Source of the DNA: JBELMB01 sp042088665
GTDB lineage: Bacteria > Pseudomonadota > Alphaproteobacteria > Rhodobacterales > Rhodobacteraceae
Reading direction: 5' to 3'
DNA length: 7,805 nt
NCBI GenBank assembly: GCA_042088665.1
Contig: JBELMB010000236.1
Span: forward strand, 1 to 7,805
The translations under genes and the position numbers were made by a program. Positions 1 through 5,432 of the stretch are shown here, piece after piece. Under the pieces are notes generated by a model. The model had not been told where the DNA came from and searched no databases. It worked only from the letters and a program-made list of their open reading frames with translations. Position 1 is the first letter of the stretch; each line of letters opens with the position of its first letter.

Positions 1-532
1 GGGCATCACCGTGGTCTATGTCACCCACGACCAGACCGAGGCGCTGACCATGTCGGATCGCGTGGCGGTGTTCAACGATGGCCGGATCCAGCAACTGGCG
101 CCGCCCGACGAATTATACGAAGAGCCGCAGAACAGTTTTGTCGCACAGTTTATCGGTGAAAACAACACGTTGGACGGTGTTGTCACCGAGATCAATGGCG
201 ATTCCTGCGTGGTCAAGCTGGCGGATGGCGGATTGCTGGACGCGACGCCGGTCAACGTCAGCGAGGTCGGGGACAAGACCCTCGTGTCGATCCGGCCAGA
301 GCGTGTCGAGGTCAATCTGGACCGTCTCAAGACCGGGGCGCATACGCTGAAGGCGCAGGTGCTGGAGTTCATCTACATGGGTGACATCTTTCGCACGCGG
401 CTGCGGGTGGCTGGCAACGACAATTTCATCATCAAGACGCGTAACGCGCCCGACCAGGTCAAGCTGACGCCGGGCGCAGAGATCGACATCGGCTGGCTAC
501 CAGCCGATTGCCGGGCGCTGGATGCGTCCTGA
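1..532 (+). CDS. ABC importer ATPase subunit, PotA-like (3' part only)
   Basis: This is the C-terminal 176 residues of the cytoplasmic ATPase that powers the importer encoded downstream; the first full codon is at position 2. The Walker A, Q-loop, signature and Walker B motifs lie off the left edge. The visible part begins inside the nucleotide-binding domain with the H-loop (VTHDQTEAL, switch histidine at visible residue 9), then the usual MSDRVAVFNDGRIQQ strand and the DELYEEP...FVAQFIGENN segment. From about residue 53 to the end it is a TOBE-type regulatory domain, with the typical SIRPERV motif at about 96-102 and a CRALD-like end. The THDQTEA H-loop plus TOBE domain is typical of ATPases of the polyamine/opine/phosphonate and CUT1 sugar groups; the neighbouring genes favour the polyamine/opine group. 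The substrate cannot be read from this part. The ATPase family call is very secure; PotA-like is inferred from context. Confidence 0.95.
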   Translation, partial: GITVVYVTHDQTEALTMSDRVAVFNDGRIQQLAPPDELYEEPQNSFVAQFIGENNTLDGVVTEINGDSCVVKLADGGLLDATPVNVSEVGDKTLVSIRPERVEVNLDRLKTGAHTLKAQVLEFIYMGDIFRTRLRVAGNDNFIIKTRNAPDQVKLTPGAEIDIGWLPADCRALDAS

Positions 533-537
533 GGCGC

Positions 538-570
538 GCCGCCGCGCTCCGCTTGGGGTCGGCGGCTTTT
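538..570 (+). terminator. Terminator-like hairpin after the ATPase gene
   Basis: A six-base stem, GCCGCC (538-543) with GGCGGC (561-566), encloses a small internal loop (544-546 / 559-560) and a second four-pair stem (547-550 with 555-558, one G-U pair) closed by a GCTT loop. TTTT follows directly at 567-570. It starts six bases after the ATPase stop codon. It looks like a rho-independent terminator with a short T run. Because the binding-protein gene of the same importer starts about 65 bases downstream and I see no convincing promoter in between, partial read-through (attenuation) is as likely as full termination. Confidence 0.55.
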
Positions 571-625
571 CAGTGGGCAAGGCGCTGACCCGCCGCCGCG
601 CCCCGAGTCCAAGTATTGTGGGTCT

Positions 626-631
626 AGGGAG
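626..631 (+). promoter_or_regulatory. Ribosome binding site of the binding-protein gene
   Basis: AGGGAG lies 3 bases before ATG 635 and 9 bases before the in-frame ATG 641. The spacing is on the short side for 635 and acceptable for 641, so the true start may be the second ATG. Either start gives an intact signal peptide. Confidence 0.5.
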
Positions 632-634
632 CTA

Positions 635-1750
635 ATGAACATGAAACTAACCAAGACCCTGCTTGGTGCGACGGCACTGACTGCAGTTGCCGCAAGTGCG
701 CAAGCCGATGGCCACATGGCCGACACCATCACCGCCGTCAGCTGGGGCGGCGCCTATCAGAACAGCCAGGTGAAGGCCTATGCCGACCCCTATGCCGCGA
801 TGAACGATGGTGTCGAGATCATCTGGGACAGCTCGTCCGCAGAGGCCGTTGCCAAGCTGCGCGCGCAAGCAGAAGCCGGCAACATCACCTGGGACATCGT
901 CGACGTCGTGGCCGCGGATGCGCTGCGTCTGTGTGACGAAGGCCTTGCACTGGAAATCGACCACGACGAGCTGCTGGCCCCTGCGCCCGACGGCACGCCG
1001 GCGAGCGAAGACTTTGGCGATCTGATCGTCTCTGACTGCTTCATCCCGCAGATCGTTTATTCGACCACCGTGGGATACCGCACGGACCTCGTGGGCGACA
1101 CCGCGCCGACCGAAATCTGCGCCCTGTTCGATACGGAAACATACCCGGGCAAGCGCGCGCTGGAAAAGCGCCCCATCAACAACATGGAATGGGCGCTGCT
1201 CTGTGACGGTGTGGCCAAGGCTGACGTCTACGACGTTCTGGAAACCGAAGAAGGCGTGGAGCAGGCTCTGGCCAAGCTCGACACCATCAAGGACGACGTG
1301 ATCTGGTGGTCCGCTGGCGCCGACACGCCGCAGCTTCTGGCCGATGGCGAGATCGTCATGGGATCCACCTACAACGGTCGCCTCTTCTCCGTGATCGAGG
1401 AGCAGGGTCAGCCGGTTGGCATGATCTGGGACGCGCAGGTCTTTGACCTCGACGGCTGGATCATCCCGGCGGATCTGCCGGAAGACCGTCTGGCGCGTAC
1501 GCTGGACTTCGTGCGTTTTGCCACCGACACGCAGCGTCTGGCGGACCAGTCCAAGTACATCTCTTACGGTCCGGCGCGTCTGTCCTCGGCACCGCTGGTG
1601 GGCAAGCACGCCGATCTGGGCATCGAGATGGCGCCGCACATGCCGACCGATCCGGAAAACGCCAAGAACACGTTCCTCTACAACTACGAGTTCTGGGCCG
1701 ACTACCGTGACGACATGGACGCGCGCTTCCAGGCGTGGCTGGCGCAGTAA
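635..1750 (+). CDS. Periplasmic substrate-binding protein of a PotD-like ABC importer
   Basis: This protein captures the substrate in the periplasm and delivers it to the permease pair encoded downstream. The 371 residues begin with a classic Sec signal peptide: a lysine-containing start, a hydrophobic core (LLGATALTAVAA) and an AQA-DG cleavage site after about residue 24. The mature protein starts with the TAVSWGGAYQNSQ strand typical of the spermidine/putrescine/opine group of type 2 binding proteins (usual length about 340-370). The conserved-looking segments YPGKRAL (about 170-175) and WWSAGADTPQLLADGE (about 224-239) also fit that group. Four cysteines (about 100, 135, 162, 190) are present in the exported protein, so one or two disulfides are possible. 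The many acidic residues would suit a cationic ligand such as a polyamine, but this is inference; opines and other amino compounds are equally open. ATG 641 is an alternative start. The gene is flanked by hairpins on both sides, which suggests an expression level separate from its neighbours. Confidence 0.93.
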   Translation: MNMKLTKTLLGATALTAVAASAQADGHMADTITAVSWGGAYQNSQVKAYADPYAAMNDGVEIIWDSSSAEAVAKLRAQAEAGNITWDIVDVVAADALRLCDEGLALEIDHDELLAPAPDGTPASEDFGDLIVSDCFIPQIVYSTTVGYRTDLVGDTAPTEICALFDTETYPGKRALEKRPINNMEWALLCDGVAKADVYDVLETEEGVEQALAKLDTIKDDVIWWSAGADTPQLLADGEIVMGSTYNGRLFSVIEEQGQPVGMIWDAQVFDLDGWIIPADLPEDRLARTLDFVRFATDTQRLADQSKYISYGPARLSSAPLVGKHADLGIEMAPHMPTDPENAKNTFLYNYEFWADYRDDMDARFQAWLAQ

Positions 1751-1765
1751 GCCGATTCTGATGCG

Positions 1766-1787
1766 GGCGCGGGGTCAACCCCGCGCC
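1766..1787 (+). promoter_or_regulatory. Strong GC hairpin downstream of the binding-protein gene
   Basis: A perfect nine-pair stem, GGCGCGGGG (1766-1774) with CCCCGCGCC (1779-1787), is closed by a TCAA loop. It begins 15 bases after the stop codon. No T run follows (ACGTGACG), so it is a poor rho-independent terminator. It is better read as a 3' stabiliser or processing stop that protects the binding-protein message, as known for REP-type hairpins after malE. The role is inferred; the structure is seen. Confidence 0.6.
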
Positions 1788-1803
1788 ACGTGACGACAGC
1801 GCT

Positions 1804-1832
1804 TTTGGCGGGGGGCCGTGTCGCCCGCCAAA
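1804..1832 (+). promoter_or_regulatory. Second hairpin ahead of the DUF1330 gene
   Basis: TTTGGCGGG (1804-1812) pairs perfectly with CCCGCCAAA (1824-1832) around an 11-base loop; C1802-G1834 and a T-G pair could extend it. Only GGTTTCAT follows, so termination would be weak. It ends 12 bases before the ribosome binding site of the next gene and could affect read-through or translation there. Together with the hairpin at 1766-1787 it makes a double structure between binding protein and downstream genes. Confidence 0.5.
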
Positions 1833-1844
1833 GGTTTCATCGGT

Positions 1845-1848
1845 GGAG
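1845..1848 (+). promoter_or_regulatory. Ribosome binding site that sets the DUF1330 gene start
   Basis: GGAG lies six bases before ATG 1855. An in-frame GTG at 1843 overlaps this site and has no ribosome binding site of its own at good spacing, so ATG 1855 is the better start. Confidence 0.65.
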
Positions 1849-1854
1849 AGCAAG

Positions 1855-2460
1855 ATGCCCAAAGGTTACATTATCGCCCATATCACGGTGAAAGATCCGG
1901 ACGCATACAAGGTCTACATCGAGAAAGACACGCCGATCCTCTTGGGACTTGGCGCCGTACCGCTTGTGCGTGGTGGACAGGCTGACGTGGTCGAGGGCAC
2001 CGCCTTTGAGCGGCACGTGATCTTTGCTTTCGACAGTTACGAGACCGCACGGGCGAGCTTTGTCGATCCGGCCTACCAGGAGGTGGCGGAGATCCGGCGC
2101 GCGGCGGCGGACAGCACCATTCTGTTGGTCGAGGGCCATGACGAGGATCTGCCGGACCCCGAGGGCGGCGGCGCGCTGGGATTTCTGGTGGCGCATGTCA
2201 CCGTGCATGACCCGGAGGCCTACAAGCCCTATGTCACCGGCAACACGCCGATCATGCGGGGTTACGGCGCGCGCTACCTTGTGCGCGGCGGACGGTCCGA
2301 GATGCTTGAGGGCGAAGGGGAGGGCAGGCACGTGCTGATCGCCTATCCCAGTTATGCGGCGGCCAAGGCGGCCTACAACGATCCGGAGTATCAAAAGGTG
2401 GCCGACATTCGCCGTGGTGTTTCTGACGGCACCATCCTTCTCGTGGAGGGCGTGGCATGA
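1855..2460 (+). CDS. Tandem DUF1330 domain protein
   Basis: The 201-residue protein is two copies of one domain: residues 4-94 and 109-199 align over 91 positions without a gap, with about 49 identities by hand count. Each copy has the DUF1330 pattern: an AHxTVxDPxAYKxY start, an LVRGG strand in the middle, SY-x2-A-x-A and DPxYQxVAxIRR helices, and a final TILLVEG strand. DUF1330 is a small dimeric alpha/beta barrel (ferredoxin-like) domain of about 95 residues with no agreed function; here two copies joined by an acidic, glycine-rich linker (95-108) probably form a pseudo-dimer within one chain. There is no signal peptide or membrane segment, so it should be cytoplasmic. The stop codon overlaps the permease 1 start (ATGA), which implies coupled translation. 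Its place inside a transporter operon suggests a role in handling the imported compound or in regulation, but nothing in the sequence proves it. Family call secure, function unknown. Confidence 0.9.
   Translation: MPKGYIIAHITVKDPDAYKVYIEKDTPILLGLGAVPLVRGGQADVVEGTAFERHVIFAFDSYETARASFVDPAYQEVAEIRRAAADSTILLVEGHDEDLPDPEGGGALGFLVAHVTVHDPEAYKPYVTGNTPIMRGYGARYLVRGGRSEMLEGEGEGRHVLIAYPSYAAAKAAYNDPEYQKVADIRRGVSDGTILLVEGVA
1864..2451 (+). repeat. Internal protein-level duplication in the DUF1330 gene
   Basis: Bases 1864-2136 and 2179-2451 encode the two 91-residue copies. They agree at about 54 percent of residues with no gap, but the DNA has drifted, so this is an old in-frame duplication or fusion rather than a recent repeat. 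Confidence 0.85.
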
Positions 2461-4127
2461 GTGACGCAACGCAATCCGGCCCCGCGGGCATGGCTGCGAC
2501 CGAGGCCACCGATGGCCCGATGTTGTCCGCCGATGGTGTGCCCCTGAAAAAGAGCCTCGCGAAGGCCCTGCGCGCACAAAAGCTGCGGGCGTTGGCCCTG
2601 ATCGCGCCCCTGCTTGTGTTCGTGCTCTTGACCTTCATCGCCCCGATCGTGGACATGCTGTTTCGCTCGGTCGAGAACCAGATCGTCACCGAAACCATGC
2701 CCCGCACCGTTGTCTTGTTGCGCGACTGGGATGCGGAGTCCGATCAATTGCCCGGGGACGAGGTGTTTGATGCGGCCTACGAGGATCTGTTCCTCGCGGC
2801 GGAATACAAGAACCACTCAAAGCTGGGCACGCGCCTGAACTATGAGACCACCGGCATGTCGTCGCTGTTCCGCAAGGCGGGGCGTGGTCTTGATGACATT
2901 GGCGAGACATATCAGAAACAGTTCAAGAAGCTGGACCGCGATTGGGACGAGGCAGAGCCCTGGGCAGAGATGATGGGCGATCCGGCCTGGCTGACGCTGG
3001 CGCAGGCCTGGGAAAAGGGGCAGCCGCTGCCTGAGTTCAAGCTGCGCGACGGAATTGCGGACGTCTTGCCGGGCACCGCCGCCGCCTATGTGACCTTTGC
3101 CGATTTCACCCGGATCGAGGATGAAAAGAACCTTCTGAAAGAAGAGCCCTGGTCCATGGTGCACACGCGGCTCTACGAGGATCTGCGCGACGGCGACATG
3201 TCCGGCTACAGCGGCCCGCGGGCCGAGATGCTGCAAGCCGCGGCAGCGCTGGTGGCCGATCCGGAATTCAAGACCATGTCGAGCCGCGAAGGGTTTGCCG
3301 ACATCGATGAAGACTGGGAAAAGCTGCCGGTCTGGCAGACGATCAAGCTTTTCAGCCCGAAGTACACATCAGGTTACTTTCTGAACGCCGTGGACCGGCA
3401 AAAGACCACCGACGGCTATGCCCTGCGCGACGAGCGACAGCGCATCTACGGGCTGCTCTTCCAGCGCACGATGTTCATGTCGATCGTCATCACCCTGTCG
3501 TGCATCCTGCTGGGATACCCGGTGGCCTTCCTGCTGTCCAACCTGCCGATGCGCACGGCAAACCTGTTGATGATCCTCGTGCTCCTGCCCTTCTGGACGT
3601 CGCTTCTGGTGCGCACCAGCGCGTGGAAAGTGATGTTGCAGCAACAAGGGGTCATCAACGATGTGCTGGTCTGGATCGGGCTGGTGGATGATGCGGCGCG
3701 GCTGGTGATGATCAACAACCAGTTGGGCACGATCATCGCCATGACCCATATCCTGCTGCCCTTCATGATCCTGCCGATGTTCTCGGTCATGTCGACGATC
3801 CCGCAAACCTATGTGCGCGCGGCGAAATCGCTGGGCGCCACCAATTGGACGGCGTTCTGGCGGGTGTATTTCCCGCAGTCGGTGCCGGGGATTGGCGCGG
3901 GCTCCATCCTCGTTTTCATCCTCGCCATCGGGTACTACATCACGCCAGAGATCGTCGGTGGCACCACGGGGACGTTCATTTCCAACCGGATCGCCTACCA
4001 TATCTCTTCGAGCCTGAACTGGGGCCTCGCGGCCGCGCTGGGCACCTTGTTGCTGGTTGCGGTTCTGATCCTGTACTGGGCCTACGACAAGATCGTCGGC
4101 ATCGACAACGTGAAGCTGGGGGGCTGA
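2457..4127 (+). CDS. ABC importer permease 1, PotB-like, with large periplasmic insert
   Basis: This is one of the two inner-membrane subunits that form the translocation pore. The start ATG overlaps the previous stop (ATGA), and GGAGGG at 2445-2450 gives a strong ribosome binding site six bases upstream. At 556 residues it is nearly twice the usual 280-310 of PotB-type permeases. A hydrophilic N terminus (1-43, basic near the end, so cytoplasmic) leads to helix 1 (about 44-69). Residues 71-335 are a soluble, acidic, cysteine-free insert that must lie in the periplasm. Five more helices follow (about 338-362, 368-386, 423-447, 481-502, 522-542). The EAA loop that docks on the ATPase is at about 452-478, with the core AAKSLGATNWTAFWRVYFPQS. 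The 6-helix core is an ordinary permease; the insert is the odd part. Within the insert, two tryptophan/aspartate segments (about 159-172 and 283-296) look weakly alike. Permease assignment is secure; the substrate is not. Confidence 0.94.
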   Translation: MSDATQSGPAGMAATEATDGPMLSADGVPLKKSLAKALRAQKLRALALIAPLLVFVLLTFIAPIVDMLFRSVENQIVTETMPRTVVLLRDWDAESDQLPGDEVFDAAYEDLFLAAEYKNHSKLGTRLNYETTGMSSLFRKAGRGLDDIGETYQKQFKKLDRDWDEAEPWAEMMGDPAWLTLAQAWEKGQPLPEFKLRDGIADVLPGTAAAYVTFADFTRIEDEKNLLKEEPWSMVHTRLYEDLRDGDMSGYSGPRAEMLQAAAALVADPEFKTMSSREGFADIDEDWEKLPVWQTIKLFSPKYTSGYFLNAVDRQKTTDGYALRDERQRIYGLLFQRTMFMSIVITLSCILLGYPVAFLLSNLPMRTANLLMILVLLPFWTSLLVRTSAWKVMLQQQGVINDVLVWIGLVDDAARLVMINNQLGTIIAMTHILLPFMILPMFSVMSTIPQTYVRAAKSLGATNWTAFWRVYFPQSVPGIGAGSILVFILAIGYYITPEIVGGTTGTFISNRIAYHISSSLNWGLAAALGTLLLVAVLILYWAYDKIVGIDNVKLGG

Positions 4128-4130
4128 TCC

Positions 4131-5315
4131 ATGGCGGTTGAAACACAAGCGGTCAAAAAGCCGATCCAGTTCGCAGCGCCCGTGGTGGGTGCGATGGGCG
4201 CGTTTCTCGGGGTCTTTGTCGGGGCTTCCAATGGCTCTGTCCTGCTGGGCATCGTGCTTGGCTTCGTGCTGCTGGCCGGTGTCGCCTATGTGCTGCTCGA
4301 AGTGCTGTCCGAGGCGCAGGAACGTCTTGGCAAATGGGCGATTCTCACGCTGATGCTGGTGGCAGGTGGTCTGATGAGCGGGCTGCCGGGAGCGGTTGTC
4401 GGGGCGCTGTCCGGCTGGTTCTTTGGCTGGTTCACCTATTGGGTCGGCTGCGGGCGCTACCGCGTGCCGCTGCCGCCCTATCTGACCTCGGGTCAGGTGC
4501 TCTGGCACTACAGTTTCCGGGTGTTGTGCGGGGCGATCTTTGCCTTCCTGATCACGCCCATCATCGTGGTCATGCCGCTGTCCTTCAATGCGCAGGACTT
4601 CTTTACCTTCACACCGGAGATGCTGCGGTTTGATCCCGAGGGCTACAGCCTGAAGCATTACCGCGACTTCTTTACATCGCCGGAATGGCAGAACGCGCTG
4701 CAGAATTCGCTGATCATCGCGCCTTTTGCGACGCTGTTGTCGGTCTGCTTTGGCACGCTGGCGGCGATCGGGCTGAGCTCTGAACACGTGCCGTTCCGAC
4801 GTGCGATCATGGCGGTGCTGATCTCTCCGATGATCGTGCCGCTGATCATCTCTGCGGCGGGGATGTATTTCTTTTATTCGCGGATCGGCTTGCAAGGCAC
4901 GCTACTGGGGGTGGTTCTGGCCCATGCGGCGCTGGGCGTTCCCTTCGTGATCATCACGGTGACGGCGACGCTGGTGGGGTTCGACCGGTCTTTGACGCGG
5001 GCCGCGGCGAACATGGGGGCTGATCCGGTCACGACCTTCTTTCGGGTGCAGATGCCGCTGATCCTTCCGGGGGTGATTTCCGGCGGGCTCTTTGCCTTCA
5101 TCACCTCCTTTGACGAAGTGGTGGTGGTGCTCTTTGTCGGCTCCGCGCGGCAGCAGACCCTGCCGTGGCAGATGTTTACCGGCCTGCGAGAGCAGATCAG
5201 CCCGACGATCCTCGCCGTTGCAACGATCCTCGTGATGATCTCGATCGCCCTGCTGGCCACCGTGGAATTTTTGCGGCGGCGATCAGAGCGATTGCGCGGC
5301 ATGAGCCCCGGATAA
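4131..5315 (+). CDS. ABC importer permease 2, PotC-like, with extra N-terminal helices
   Basis: This is the second pore subunit, partner of permease 1, starting three bases after its stop codon. At 394 residues it is about 120 longer than usual PotC-type permeases. The extra part is an N-terminal module rich in glycine and alanine with about four predicted membrane helices (about 14-32, 36-58, 68-84, 86-107). The standard six helices follow (about 129-150, 192-215, 225-248, 256-280, 310-332, 358-380). The even number of added helices keeps the core in its normal orientation. The EAA loop is at about 288-314, with core AAANMGADPVTTFFRVQMPL, and the SFDEVVVVLF helix after it is typical of PotC. 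The C-terminal tail (RRRSERLRG) is basic and cytoplasmic. Permease assignment is secure; the role of the extra helices is unknown to me. Confidence 0.94.
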   Translation: MAVETQAVKKPIQFAAPVVGAMGAFLGVFVGASNGSVLLGIVLGFVLLAGVAYVLLEVLSEAQERLGKWAILTLMLVAGGLMSGLPGAVVGALSGWFFGWFTYWVGCGRYRVPLPPYLTSGQVLWHYSFRVLCGAIFAFLITPIIVVMPLSFNAQDFFTFTPEMLRFDPEGYSLKHYRDFFTSPEWQNALQNSLIIAPFATLLSVCFGTLAAIGLSSEHVPFRRAIMAVLISPMIVPLIISAAGMYFFYSRIGLQGTLLGVVLAHAALGVPFVIITVTATLVGFDRSLTRAAANMGADPVTTFFRVQMPLILPGVISGGLFAFITSFDEVVVVLFVGSARQQTLPWQMFTGLREQISPTILAVATILVMISIALLATVEFLRRRSERLRGMSPG

Positions 5316-5344
5316 GATCCAAATTGTAATGAGAAACCGAGCAG

Positions 5345-5370
5345 CAGCGCCTCCCTTGGGGGGCGCTGTT
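5345..5370 (+). terminator. Terminator-like hairpin closing the transporter operon
   Basis: A ten-pair stem (5345-5354 with 5359-5368, one T-G pair) with a CTTG loop begins 29 bases after the permease 2 stop. The T tract after it is weak (TTCATGTCTT). Its position between the transporter and an unrelated signalling gene makes it the probable operon end. Confidence 0.6.
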
Positions 5371-5421
5371 CATGTCTTGAAAACCTCCGCGCCTCATGCT
5401 CCCCGACCATAGCACCAACGT

Positions 5422-5425
5422 GGGA
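5422..5425 (+). promoter_or_regulatory. Ribosome binding site that sets the first PAS gene start
   Basis: GGGA lies seven bases before ATG 5433. A TTG at 5427 is in frame but too close to this site, so ATG 5433 is preferred. I see no clear promoter in 5371-5420; a TTGAAA at 5377-5382 has no matching -10 box at normal spacing. Confidence 0.55.
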
Positions 5426-5432
5426 ATTGGGT

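Noticed and set aside
647..1639. Minus-strand open frame of 330 codons opposite the binding-protein gene
   Set aside because: It is a codon-bias shadow: low-complexity, Arg/His/Gly/Val-rich, with no motif. The + strand frame has a full signal peptide and family features.
1843..1854. GTG 1843 as start of the DUF1330 protein
   Set aside because: It overlaps the GGAG ribosome binding site that is well placed for ATG 1855, and the domain starts right after that ATG.
1837..2577. Minus-strand open frame of 246 codons opposite the DUF1330 gene
   Set aside because: Its apparent internal repeats simply mirror the duplicated domains on the + strand; no independent gene signal is present.
3369..4895. 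Long minus-strand open frame (508 codons) opposite the two permease genes
   Set aside because: Its translation is a run of Arg, His, Gln and Asp with no recognisable domain, which is the usual shadow of GC-rich membrane-protein genes. It crosses the junction between two well-supported genes and has no matching family pattern.
1..5315. Naming the importer potABCD
   Set aside because: The family group fits, but ligand residues cannot be verified by eye and the permeases differ markedly in size from PotB and PotC; opines or other amines remain possible.
5377..5382. TTGAAA as a -35 box for the first PAS gene
   Set aside because: At 16-18 bases downstream there is only GC-rich sequence with no -10 match.
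5427..5432. TTG 5427 as start of the first PAS protein
   Set aside because: It is only one base after the likely ribosome binding site; ATG 5433 has proper spacing and matches the length of the paralogue's N terminus residue for residue.
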